This document shows, piece by piece, positions 41,878-49,625 of a DNA stretch of 64,000 bases. The stretch lies in contig NZ_BBZJ01000015.1 of NCBI RefSeq assembly GCF_001417775.1, positions 310,001 through 374,000 on the forward strand, given 5' to 3'. The stretch comes from Streptomyces sp. TP-A0356 (GTDB lineage Bacteria > Actinomycetota > Actinomycetes > Streptomycetales > Streptomycetaceae). Position numbers and translations under genes: made by a program. Positions within the stretch are counted from its first letter, which is position 1, and the number at the start of each line of letters is the position of its first letter. Below the pieces are notes generated by a model. The model had not been told where the DNA came from. It did not search any database and saw only the letters and a list, made by a program, of their open reading frames with translations.

Positions 41878-42293
41878 CCTGGGGCGCCGAGGGGCCGGTG
41901 GGCGCCCATGTCCCCGTTCTCCAGCTCGGCGACGTCCTGCTCGTCACTCTCCAGGGTGAACTGCATGACAAGGCGGCCGAACAGCTCCAGCAGGACATCG
42001 GCGAGGCCATCGCCGGCAGCTCCGCCGCCGGAGTCGTCATAGACGTCTCCGGTGTCGAGATCGTCGACTCCTTCCTCGGCCGTGTGTTCGCCGAGATCGC
42101 CGCGAACGCCAGGCTCCTCGCCGCGGAGACCGTCGTGGCCGGCATGCGGCCCGCGGTCGCGATCACCCTGGTGGAACTCGGCCTCACCCTGCCGGGCCTT
42201 CGCACAGCCCTCGACGCCGACGAGGCCCTACGGATGCTGACGCAGGCGTCCACGCCCCTGTCCGGCCCTCCAGGACGCCAGGAGAACGCGTGA
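41874..42293 (+). CDS. rsbS: RsbS-type stressosome antagonist
   Basis: The 139-residue STAS protein has the RsbS pattern VLLVTLQGELHDKAAEQLQ and VVIDVSGVEIVDSFLGRVFAEIA, with Ser66 (in VDSF) equivalent to the Ser phosphorylated by RsbT. ETVVAGMRPAVAITLVELGLTLPGL follows. Its start overlaps rsbR and its end overlaps rsbT by 4 nt each, which couples their translation and suits fixed complex ratios. Confidence 0.93.
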   Translation: MTWGAEGPVGAHVPVLQLGDVLLVTLQGELHDKAAEQLQQDIGEAIAGSSAAGVVIDVSGVEIVDSFLGRVFAEIAANARLLAAETVVAGMRPAVAITLVELGLTLPGLRTALDADEALRMLTQASTPLSGPPGRQENA

Positions 42294-42736
42294 CGGAGAC
42301 ATCGGGCCGCGTGGCCGCATGCTTGCCCATCCGGTCGGACATGGATCTGGCGTGGGTACGACAGCATGTGCGGCAGGCGGCTGCCGAGCTCGACTTCGGT
42401 CTGGTGGAGCAGACCAAGCTGATCACCGCGGCCAGCGAGCTCGCGCGCAACACACTCGTCCACGGCGGAGGCGGACACGTCGAGTCCGCCTTCCTGGACA
42501 ACGGACGTGCCCGTGGCCTGCGCCTGACCTTCACCGACGAGGGCCCGGGCATCGCCGACGTCGAGCGGGCCCTCACCGACGGCTACACCTCGGGCGGCGG
42601 TCTGGGCCTGGGGCTGGGCGGCGCCCGGCGGCTGGTGCACGAGTTCACGATCGACACCCGTCCCGGTGCCGGCACCTCCGTCACCGTCGTGTGCTGGGCG
42701 GCCGGACCGCCGCGTCCCCGCGAGGAGATGAGATGA
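42290..42736 (+). CDS. rsbT: RsbT-type serine kinase / switch protein
   Basis: The 148-residue HATPase has the GHKL N-box (TAASELARNTLVHGGGG), G1 box (DEGPGIADVERALTDGY) and G2 box (GGGLGLGLGGARRLVHEF). RsbT phosphorylates RsbR/RsbS and then activates a PP2C phosphatase. The GTG at 42290 overlaps the rsbS stop. The partner here is likely the phosphatase encoded by one of the next two genes. Confidence 0.93.
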   Translation: MTETSGRVAACLPIRSDMDLAWVRQHVRQAAAELDFGLVEQTKLITAASELARNTLVHGGGGHVESAFLDNGRARGLRLTFTDEGPGIADVERALTDGYTSGGGLGLGLGGARRLVHEFTIDTRPGAGTSVTVVCWAAGPPRPREEMR

Positions 42737-43797
42737 CCCGGGTCTGGGACGTGCCCGTGCACGACTCGACACGGCTCAGGGACGTCCGGGTGGCGGCGAA
42801 GGAAGTCTGCGGCCGTGCCGGGTTCGACGAGGACCGGGGGGCCGCCGCGGAGCTCGTCACCACCGAACTCGCCACCAACCTGCTCAAGCACGCCGGAGGC
42901 GGGCAGATACTCCTGGAGACCGTGGACGCGGAGCTCGGCTCCGGTGCGAGCGCTCCGCAGCCCGCGCTGCAGATCGTCGCGATCGACCACGGACTGGGCA
43001 TCCCCGACCTTTCGGCCGCGCTGGGCGACGGCTTCTCGACCACGGCCTCGCTGGGCGCGGGCCTCGGCACGTGCGGACGTCTGGCGGACGACTTCGAGGT
43101 GCACAGCTCGCCCGGGCGCGGCACCGTCGCCCTGGCCCGGATACACGCCTCCAGAAGGAGCGGACCGAAGTCCCGGCGCAGCCCCGGGCCGGTGTGGGCG
43201 GGAGGAGTCAACGTCCCCCTCGTCGCGGGTCATTCGGGCGACGCCTGGGCCTGCGTACGGTCCGGCGAGCGCGTCACCCTGCTCCTCGCCGACGGGCTGG
43301 GTCACGGCCCCCAAGCGGCCGAGGCCTCCGACGCCGCCGTCCGGCAGCTGCGCCGTAGCGCCCATCTGGCGCCCCCGGAACTGCTCGCGGTGCTGCACGG
43401 CGCGCTGCGCAGCACTCGGGGCGCCGCGGTCGCGGTCGCCCAACTCGACCTCGCCGCAGAGCGTCTGGAGTTCTCCGGCATCGGTAACATCGGTGCCCGT
43501 TTCCGCACCGGCGACAACTGGCAGCACCTCCTGTCGCATCCCGGCATAGTCGGCGCCCACCGACCGGCGCGCATCCCCCACCTGCGGCTGCCCTGGTCCT
43601 CCGACTGCCTTCTCGTCCTGCACAGCGACGGCCTGCCGAGCCGATGGTCGCTGCGTCCGGACGTGCCCTCGGCGGTCCTGGACCCAGGAGTGACGGCAGC
43701 CCTGATCGTGCGCGACGCCAGCAGTTCCGCCCGGCCCGTCCGCGACGACACCGCGGTGACCGTGCTGTCCCCCACACCGTCGAATCGTGAACCATGA
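42733..43797 (+). CDS. Fused HATPase and PP2C (RsbX-like) phosphatase
   Basis: The 354-residue protein has an N-terminal HATPase (ELVTTELATNLLKHAGGGQILLE, DHGLGIPDL, SLGAGLGTCGRLAD) covering about 1-135. The C-terminal SpoIIE-type phosphatase has ADGLGHGPQAAEASDAAVRQL and ends DDTAVTVLSPTP. RsbX-type phosphatases reset stressosome phosphorylation; the fusion puts a kinase-like domain with it. The phosphatase lacks the N-terminal GGDWYD motif, so whether it is a full PP2C is open. It overlaps rsbT by 4 nt. Confidence 0.88.
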   Translation: MTRVWDVPVHDSTRLRDVRVAAKEVCGRAGFDEDRGAAAELVTTELATNLLKHAGGGQILLETVDAELGSGASAPQPALQIVAIDHGLGIPDLSAALGDGFSTTASLGAGLGTCGRLADDFEVHSSPGRGTVALARIHASRRSGPKSRRSPGPVWAGGVNVPLVAGHSGDAWACVRSGERVTLLLADGLGHGPQAAEASDAAVRQLRRSAHLAPPELLAVLHGALRSTRGAAVAVAQLDLAAERLEFSGIGNIGARFRTGDNWQHLLSHPGIVGAHRPARIPHLRLPWSSDCLLVLHSDGLPSRWSLRPDVPSAVLDPGVTAALIVRDASSSARPVRDDTAVTVLSPTPSNREP

Positions 43798-45548
43798 CCC
43801 ACACCTGGCAGATCACTACCGTCGTCGACGCCGCCCGGGCCCGGATCGCCACCGCCCGGCTCGCGGCCGAGCACGGTGTGTCCGTCCTCGACCGCACCCG
43901 GCTGGTCACCGGCCTCACCGCCCAACTGCGGCAGCGCCTCATCAAGGGCGGCGTCTGGCGGCTGACCCTGGAGACCACTCCCGCGTCTAAGCCCGAGCCG
44001 CAGCTGCGGCTCACCCTCGGCCCCGCCCCGGAGGACAACCGCGACGCACCCACCTGGCGGGCCGCCGTCCCGGCGACGGAGCGGGGTGGTCGCGTCGGCA
44101 CGGGCTCGGTGCGCACCGGGCCGACGGCCCTCGCGGAGGCGTTGTTCAGCGCGGACGACGACACCGCTCGGGTGCTGGACGCCCTGACGGAGCAGGAGGC
44201 ACTGGTCGCCTTCCACCGCGAGGAGCTCCATCAGACCAATCAGGGCGTCCTCGCGCTGCACGCCGAACTGGACGCCGCCGGACGGGCGCAGCGCGACCTG
44301 TTCGCCGCCGAGCGGGCCGCGCGCACCGAGGCGGAGGAGGCGCGCCGGCGGCTGACGTTCCTCGCCGACGCCAGTGCGGCGCTGACGGCGTCCCTCAACC
44401 ACGGGGAGATCGTGCGCCTGCTCCCGGAGCTGCTGACGCCGACGTACGCGGGCAGCGTCGACGTGTGGCTGCTCGACGACGAGGAGGAGGAGCGGAGGCT
44501 CGGTCCCCGTCCCGCCGCCGCCGTGGTCGCCGCCCGTACCGGCCGTCCGCAGTACGCCGCCGCCCACCCAGGTGGCCTGCCCGGAGTGGACGACCGGCCC
44601 CCCTCGGCCCTGCACCCCACCCTCCCCCTGCTGTGCGTTCCCCTGCTGGCCCGGCGGGCGCCCCTGGGTGTCCTCATCCTCACCCCGCCCGGCGACCGGT
44701 GGAACGCGGACGACGCCGTCATGCTGATCGAATTGGCCCGTAGAGCCGCGATCGCGATCGACAACGCGCAACGCTTCGAGCACAGCCGCGACATCGCCGA
44801 GACGCTGCAGCGGGCGCTGCTCACCGACCTGCCCACCACCCCGGGGCTGCGACTGGCGGCCCGCTATCTGCCGGCGACCCACGGCCTCAACATCGGCGGA
44901 GACTGGTACGACGCCTTCCGCCAGCCCGACGGGAGTCTGATCACGGTGATCGGCGACGTCACCGGCCATGGACTGCACGCGGCAGTGATGATGAGCCAAC
45001 TGCGCACGGCCCTGCGTGCGTACGCCGTCGACGGAGGCAGCCCGAGCCAACTCCTGACCCGCCTGCACCTGTTCCTCCACCATCTGCAGCCGGACCTGTA
45101 CGCCACGGCGGTCATCGCCCGTTTCCGGCCCGACGAACCGGTCCTGACCTGGGCCGCCGCGGGACACCCGCCACCCGTCCTGCGTACGCCCGACGGCCGG
45201 GTCCATACGCTCGATGCCAAGCCGGGTGCCATGCTGGGCATTCCGCTGCGGCAGGAGATCGAGGACCACACCGTCCAGCTGCCGCCCGGGTCGACCCTCG
45301 CCCTCTACACGGACGGCCTGGTGGAGCGGCGGGCCCAGGGCATCGATCCGGGCATCGAACGTCTCACCGAGGCGCTGTCCGCGCTCCCGGTGCCGGAGCT
45401 GGACGGCGACCTGGAGAACGCCGCCGACCGTGTGCTCGACCCGATGCTGCAGGACTCGGAAGGCGACGACGACGTATGCCTCCTGCTGTGTCACATCACC
45501 AGCGAGTGGGTACCGTCGCCGCGGCCTGCGCCCGCCGGAGGTCCGTGA
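43794..45548 (+). CDS. GAF/SpoIIE PP2C phosphatase with N-terminal HATPase-like part
   Basis: The 584-residue protein starts with a degenerate HATPase-like segment (1-115), then a coiled coil (about 125-185), a GAF domain (about 190-330) and a PP2C domain (340-570). The phosphatase metal motifs are intact: IGGDWYDAF, IGDVTGHGLHAAVMM, YTDGLVE and GDDDVCLL. It dephosphorylates STAS antagonists, perhaps the one encoded at 38308. It ends the five-gene Rsb operon; its ATG overlaps the previous stop. Confidence 0.93.
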   Translation: MTHTWQITTVVDAARARIATARLAAEHGVSVLDRTRLVTGLTAQLRQRLIKGGVWRLTLETTPASKPEPQLRLTLGPAPEDNRDAPTWRAAVPATERGGRVGTGSVRTGPTALAEALFSADDDTARVLDALTEQEALVAFHREELHQTNQGVLALHAELDAAGRAQRDLFAAERAARTEAEEARRRLTFLADASAALTASLNHGEIVRLLPELLTPTYAGSVDVWLLDDEEEERRLGPRPAAAVVAARTGRPQYAAAHPGGLPGVDDRPPSALHPTLPLLCVPLLARRAPLGVLILTPPGDRWNADDAVMLIELARRAAIAIDNAQRFEHSRDIAETLQRALLTDLPTTPGLRLAARYLPATHGLNIGGDWYDAFRQPDGSLITVIGDVTGHGLHAAVMMSQLRTALRAYAVDGGSPSQLLTRLHLFLHHLQPDLYATAVIARFRPDEPVLTWAAAGHPPPVLRTPDGRVHTLDAKPGAMLGIPLRQEIEDHTVQLPPGSTLALYTDGLVERRAQGIDPGIERLTEALSALPVPELDGDLENAADRVLDPMLQDSEGDDDVCLLLCHITSEWVPSPRPAPAGGP

Positions 45549-45558
45549 CGGTCCGGCC

Positions 45559-45574
45559 GGGCGTCGCGACGCCC
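45559..45574. terminator. GC-rich palindrome between Rsb operon and second marR
   Basis: GGGCGTCGCGACGCCC is a perfect 16-bp palindrome between the convergent stops at 45548 and 45597. It can form a tight hairpin and act for both directions, though it has almost no loop. Confidence 0.4.
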
Positions 45575-45596
45575 AGGAGATCCGTTCGGAAGGGCC

Positions 45597-46064
45597 CTAG
45601 CCCTCCCTGCCCCTCTCCGCCGCGTGGCTCTCCCGGAAGGCGTGCAGCCCCTGTGCCAGCGAGGTCCGTTGTGCGGGCGTCATCGCGGCGAACACGGCGG
45701 CCAGGCCGGCGGACCTGCGTTCGGCGAGGTCCGCGAGCACCTTCCGTCCCTGGGCGGTGACCCGCAGCTGCAGCTCCCGCCGGTTACGGGGATGAGGCAC
45801 CCGCTCCAGCAGCCCCGCGGCCTCAAGGCGATCGCAGAGCCTGCTCGCCGCGGGCAGCGCGATACCGAGTGTCTCCGCGAGCGCGGTGAGATTGAGCTCC
45901 GAGCGGTGACGGACGGCCGTCAGCGCCTTCAGCTGATGGGTGGACAAGCGCGGAGTGATCGCCTCGGCCGCCTCGGTCCACACCGCCACCAGGGCATCCA
46001 CCGCATCCGCCACCTGCCGGGCCAGCACCGTCGGACGACCGCCCGCTTCTTCTGCCTCCGTCAC
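45597..46064 (-). CDS. MarR family transcriptional regulator (copy 2)
   Basis: The 155-residue protein has the MarR pattern: STHQLKALTAVRHRSELNLTALAETLG, ALPAASRLCDRLEAAGLLERV and RRELQLRVTAQGRKVL. It closely resembles copy 1 (SRLCDRL and RREL blocks, same length), and the pair flanks the Rsb genes. The GTG at 46064 is my choice from the frame; a longer start at 46163 is possible. It is divergent from the HATPase gene at 46368. Confidence 0.88.
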   Translation of the reverse strand: MTEAEEAGGRPTVLARQVADAVDALVAVWTEAAEAITPRLSTHQLKALTAVRHRSELNLTALAETLGIALPAASRLCDRLEAAGLLERVPHPRNRRELQLRVTAQGRKVLADLAERRSAGLAAVFAAMTPAQRTSLAQGLHAFRESHAAERGREG

Positions 46065-46367
46065 CTCACGGTCAACTCCCACCACCCATCTCACGCCTGC
46101 CACATCGGCCCGCCTCGCGTCCACCGACACGGTCGGCCCGATCGCCGCCCCTACCCCGGTCACCCGCGAGTACGCCGCCGGGTACCCCCTTCTTCACGAG
46201 ATCACTGCACCGCACACCGGATCGGACATCTCGCGGCGGGCCGGTCGGTCGTGTCACGATCTCGGATGCGTAGCCGTCGGCTTTCTGGCAACCGTCATAA
46301 CGAGGGCCGTGCGACAGCGCGACGAACGACGACAACCGGCCGGCGTGCCGGCCGGGGGAAGGACGGC
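46065..46367. other. Divergent regulatory region of marR copy 2 and HATPase gene
   Basis: This 303-bp gap should hold both promoters. It contains GGGTACCC at 46180-46187, a SigB-like -10 but without a -35 at the accepted spacing on either strand. I see no gene. Confidence 0.4.
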
Positions 46368-46799
46368 ATGGCGACCGAGCCGCGTTGGGACAAGGCCTGG
46401 CCGTTCGAGATGGTCGAGAACCTCATGATCGGCTTCGACGGCGAACTGCACGACGTGACGGACGCACGACTGGCCGCCGAGGGGTTTCTGCGCCGGCTTG
46501 CCCGGGCCTCGCCTCCGACGAGTCCGGAGCACTGGAACGACATCCTGCTGGTGGTCGACGAACTGGCGGCCAACGCCGTGCAGTACGCGCCCGGGCCCTT
46601 CACCCTGGGCATGCGGCCGACGTACGACGGGGTTCATGTGACGATGCACGACACCAGCACCACGCCCCCTTCCCCGCGGCCCTTCAAGCCCGGCCGGGCG
46701 GGAGGCATCGGCTGGCATCTCGTGCACACGCTGTGCGATCAGGTGAGCGTCGTGGTCCAGCCGGACGGCAAGGACGTGCACGTCTTCCTTCCCTGGTAG
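46368..46799 (+). CDS. HATPase (RsbW-like) regulatory protein
   Basis: The 143-residue protein is a lone GHKL ATPase: ILLVVDELAANAVQYAPGPFTLG (N box), a degenerate G1 box (HDTSTTPPSPRPFKPGRAGG) and GGIGWHLVHTLCDQVSV (G2). Such proteins act as anti-sigma or kinase-like partners. GGAAGGA lies before the ATG at 46368. It converges on a small membrane protein gene, with only 14 nt between the stops. Confidence 0.85.
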   Translation: MATEPRWDKAWPFEMVENLMIGFDGELHDVTDARLAAEGFLRRLARASPPTSPEHWNDILLVVDELAANAVQYAPGPFTLGMRPTYDGVHVTMHDTSTTPPSPRPFKPGRAGGIGWHLVHTLCDQVSVVVQPDGKDVHVFLPW

Positions 46800-46813
46800 G
46801 CGCGGCACGGGCG

Positions 46814-47065
46814 TCAGGCGGCCCGCCACCGCGTCCCGGAGTCTCCCGGTGCGGTGGCGCCGCTCTCCGGTGTCGCGGGCTCCTCGGGTACCTGCCGGCC
46901 GAGATCGTCGGGGGCCGGTTCGCGCACGGCGCGCAGTCGGCGCTCGCGCCGCGCGCCCTGGGCCTGTGCGTCGCCGTCCGGACGCAGTATCCGTTCCTCG
47001 TACCGTCCAAGGGCCAGCAGCAGGCAGAGCATGGATGCCGGCAGGAGCAGGGCTACGGCGATCAT
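46814..47065 (-). CDS. Small membrane protein (83 aa)
   Basis: The protein starts with a single membrane helix (MIAVALLLPASMLCLLLALGR) and then a hydrophilic, acidic/basic tail (EERILRPDGDAQAQG..., ending WRAA). GGAGGGAG precedes the ATG at 47065; longer upstream starts add a basic, non-conserved extension. No known domain. It lies between two HATPase genes. Confidence 0.65.
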   Translation of the reverse strand: MIAVALLLPASMLCLLLALGRYEERILRPDGDAQAQGARRERRLRAVREPAPDDLGRQVPEEPATPESGATAPGDSGTRWRAA

Positions 47066-47133
47066 GGGAGCTCCCTCCACGGGGGTGTCCCGTTCCGCGT
47101 TGCCCCACTTCGCCGGTGGAAACCCCGTCGGCT

Positions 47134-47742
47134 TCACCTGCCGGGGCGAGCGGCCCCCTTTCGGCCGCCGGTGGGAGGCACGACGCCCCGAGTGCGCCGG
47201 CCGACGGGTGCGGGGCCGGGGGTCAGGGAGACCAGAACGCTCACGATCTTGCCGCCGCCCGGACACGGCTCGACGGCGATGTCGCGGGCCAGCTGGATGA
47301 TCAACGGCCAGCCGTACCCGCCCCCGTCGTACCCGAGCGGAAGCTCGCCGGAGCCGAAGGCCGCGGAGGGGATGTCCGCGCTGCGGTCGTGCACGAAGAG
47401 CCGGACGCCGTCCCGCGTGGGTCTCGCCTCGAAGGCCACGAGTCCGCCGCCATGACGGATGGCGTTGGACACCAGTTCGGAGGTGACGAGGAGCAGGTCG
47501 GTGACGGCCTGCTCGGTCGGCCGAAGGGCCGCAGCGTCCCCATGACTCCGCAGAGCCGCCAGCACATGCGAACGCGCCGACGCCGCGCTGGTGACGAGGG
47601 AGCTGGGCGCCGGCGTCCCGCCCTGCCCGGCCTCACCCGCGAGCGCGTGGTGGGCGCACGCGTACGGCCTCTCGTCGGCCCCTTTCCCGTCGACGGCGAC
47701 CGCACTCTCGCCGTCCGGTGAGGGCAGTTCCATCGACCTCAT
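47134..47742 (-). CDS. HATPase-domain regulatory protein
   Basis: The 202-residue product has a 60-residue low-complexity N terminus and a GHKL ATPase: VTDLLLVTSELVSNAIRHGGG (N box), VHDRSADIPSAAF and GGYGWPLIIQLARDIAVEP (G boxes). It resembles the many RsbW-like anti-sigma HATPases of streptomycetes. A disordered basic C-terminal tail follows. The N-terminal extension may be too long; internal starts exist. Confidence 0.8.
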   Translation of the reverse strand: MRSMELPSPDGESAVAVDGKGADERPYACAHHALAGEAGQGGTPAPSSLVTSAASARSHVLAALRSHGDAAALRPTEQAVTDLLLVTSELVSNAIRHGGGLVAFEARPTRDGVRLFVHDRSADIPSAAFGSGELPLGYDGGGYGWPLIIQLARDIAVEPCPGGGKIVSVLVSLTPGPAPVGRRTRGVVPPTGGRKGAARPGR

Positions 47743-48001
47743 CGCGCCCCCGGAGGGGCGGACAGACCCGGCACGCTCCCGGCGCCGTCGGCGCGGACGA
47801 CGGACCCCGCGGCACCCGTGGCGCCGGTGGAGCGGCGATCGTCCTTCCGGGGCGCAAGGGGCGGCGTGGTGTGGTGGTGTGCGTTCATCCAGCCTCGCCT
47901 ACCCGCCCGTGTGCGCGCCATGGGTCCGGCAGCGCACATTGCCGGTACGGGCGACGCCGTGCCGGGCGGCACGGCGTCCTGGGCGGCCTGCGCGAGCGCG
48001 G

Positions 48002-48364
48002 TCACTCGACGCTCGGCGGCAGCGTGCGGTAGTAGGCGTCGACCCTGGCCAGGTAGTCGGGGTCCAGCGTCTCGCGGTCGGTACGGAACTGGGGCGCGGC
48101 CTTCACCTCCTCCTTGGAGCACGCCAGCGTGATCTGCCGCGCCTCGGTGTCTATACCGGTGACGAGGCCTGCGGGAATGAGAACGCTCTTGCCGAAGACC
48201 CACACCCCGGTGTCGACGATCAGATGCCGCATGCCCGGACCGTCGGCCTGCCGGTCGACGTGCCCCACGGTGCCGTCCCTGGCCTCCACGGTGAAGCCGG
48301 CCAGCTCCTGCCCCTCGGTATGGCCGATTCCGGGCTGGTACGCCCACGGACTCTCGATGGTCAC
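48002..48364 (-). CDS. PRC-barrel domain protein
   Basis: The 120-residue protein carries a PRC-barrel pattern (GQELAGFTVEARDGTVGHVD, then RHLIVDTGVWVFGKSVLIPAGLVTGID). PRC barrels mediate stable protein or RNA contacts, and stand-alone versions are often stress-induced in actinobacteria. The GTG start at 48364 has GGAGGGAG just before it. A SigB-type promoter match (48398-48422) is 34 nt upstream. Confidence 0.88.
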   Translation of the reverse strand: MTIESPWAYQPGIGHTEGQELAGFTVEARDGTVGHVDRQADGPGMRHLIVDTGVWVFGKSVLIPAGLVTGIDTEARQITLACSKEEVKAAPQFRTDRETLDPDYLARVDAYYRTLPPSVE

Positions 48365-48397
48365 GACGCTCCCTCCACGGTGGGTGTGTCGCAGCGG

Positions 48398-48422
48398 ATA
48401 CCCGCGACCGAGAAGGGCATTC
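48398..48422 (-). promoter_or_regulatory. SigB-type promoter match upstream of the PRC-barrel gene
   Basis: On the minus strand GAAT (48422-48419), 15 nt, GGGTAT (48403-48398) match GNNT-N14-16-GGGTAY. It is 34 nt from the start codon. Confidence 0.5.
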
Positions 48423-48527
48423 GAGGCCATGGGGCAGATCGTCCACGGGACCGTTGTGGTACGGCAACCATCTCGCGTTCGGCGTACTGGCGACCGGCTC
48501 GGCACGCCGAACCGGTCGCCCTCCCCC

Positions 48528-49001
48528 TCAGGAGGCCAGTGTGGACGCCAGTTCGCTCGCCGCCTCGACGAGTTCGGTGTCCGGGTCCGCGAGCAGTTGC
48601 CGCAGGGCACCTCGGTCGGCACGGACGGCGCGGCGCGCCTCGCGCTCCCATCCCACGTAGTTGTGAGGGTAGTTGAGCAGTTTGGGATATGCGGAGGCGG
48701 TGCTCTCCCACTGGCGGGCGTCGGCGATGCTCTTGAGCAGATGGACGATCTGCACACGGCAGTTCACCTGGGGAAGCCGGGCCAGCTCCCACAGGAACGG
48801 AACCGTGGCGGCCGTCGCCTGGTCCACGACGAAGCCGTACTGACAGATTCGTTCCCGCAGATCGCCGAGTGCCGCTCTGGCCGTGGGTTCGTCACCCCGG
48901 GCGACATCGTGGAGCAGGATCGGGATGGCTTCCGCGGAGCCGCTGGAGTCCTTGATGGTGTCCCACGGCACGTGCCCAAGGTCCTTGAGTGGTGTGGCCA
49001 T
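48528..49001 (-). CDS. HEAT-like helical hypothetical protein
   Basis: The 157-residue protein is helical with paired-helix repeats (IPILLHDVARGDEPTARAALGDLRERI, then VPFLWELARLPQVNCRVQIVHLLKSIAD), resembling HEAT/ARM-type solenoids. No catalytic motif. I chose the ATG at 49001; the longer frame upstream is Arg/Pro rich and unlikely. Ankyrin- and HEAT-like proteins of this size often occur as orphan streptomycete genes. It is divergent from the DUF397 gene. Confidence 0.75.
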   Translation of the reverse strand: MATPLKDLGHVPWDTIKDSSGSAEAIPILLHDVARGDEPTARAALGDLRERICQYGFVVDQATAATVPFLWELARLPQVNCRVQIVHLLKSIADARQWESTASAYPKLLNYPHNYVGWEREARRAVRADRGALRQLLADPDTELVEAASELASTLAS

Positions 49002-49184
49002 GTCCGCTCCCCGCAAACAGTGTGGGGCCAGGCCCCGAGGGTGGTCGTCCCCGGCCGGGTCGCGTCGACGAGAGGGCGGGCATCCCGTGCGCGGTGATGA
49101 CACGGCACCTCCCTGGTGCGACGTCAGCATGTGGCGCCTCTACTGCGATTGACGCCCCCGCTATTATCCACGCAGTCAGCGCCA

Positions 49185-49212
49185 TCGTGCAATTGCATGG
49201 GAAATTGCACGA
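49185..49212. promoter_or_regulatory. 10-bp inverted repeat in the divergent region of the DUF397/XRE pair
   Basis: TCGTGCAATT (49185-49194) and AATTGCACGA (49203-49212) are perfect inverted arms with an 8-nt spacer. A nested palindrome GCAATTGC lies at 49189-49196. It is 82 nt upstream of the DUF397 start, in an AT-rich patch. Confidence 0.5.
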
Positions 49213-49293
49213 CGGGTAAGAGGTCAGGGGACCCGTGGCCGCACTCCGCCCGGATGTGCCGGTGCCCCGGGGCAGAACGTCAGGGAGGAGACG

Positions 49294-49527
49294 GTGGTGC
49301 CTTCAGTGTCGAACGGAGTGCCTGCCAGCACGTTGGACGCCCGCTGGGTCAAGAGCCGGCACAGCACTGCGGAGGGCAACTGCGTCGAGGTGGCCGGCCT
49401 GGCCGACGGGGCCATCGCGATACGCAATTCACGTGATCCGGACGGACCCGCCCTCGTGTACACGTCGTCCGAGGTCGCCGCCTTCCTGGCCGGGGCGAAG
49501 GACGGGGAGTTCGACGATCTGGTATGA
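49294..49527 (+). CDS. DUF397 domain protein
   Basis: The 77-residue protein has the DUF397 pattern (WVKSRHSTAEGNCVEVAGL then IAIRNSRDPDGPALVYTSSEVAAFLAG). Such small proteins pair with XRE regulators as in the BldB/WhiJ type systems; a WhiJ-like DNA-binding partner follows at 49626. The GTG at 49294 has GGGAGGAGAC just before; another GTG is directly downstream. Confidence 0.92.
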   Translation: MVPSVSNGVPASTLDARWVKSRHSTAEGNCVEVAGLADGAIAIRNSRDPDGPALVYTSSEVAAFLAGAKDGEFDDLV

Positions 49528-49625
49528 GCGGGACCATGCGGATTGGTCCGGTTCGACCCGTGCGGCAGGACCTGGCCGAATGCGATACTGCGGTTCTGTT
49601 GTCTGCCGGCCAGCTGGGAGCAAGG

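Noticed and set aside
46180..46187. GGGTACCC as a SigB-type promoter of marR copy 2 or the HATPase gene
   Set aside because: No GNNT at 14-16 nt upstream on either strand, so I did not list it with the better matches.
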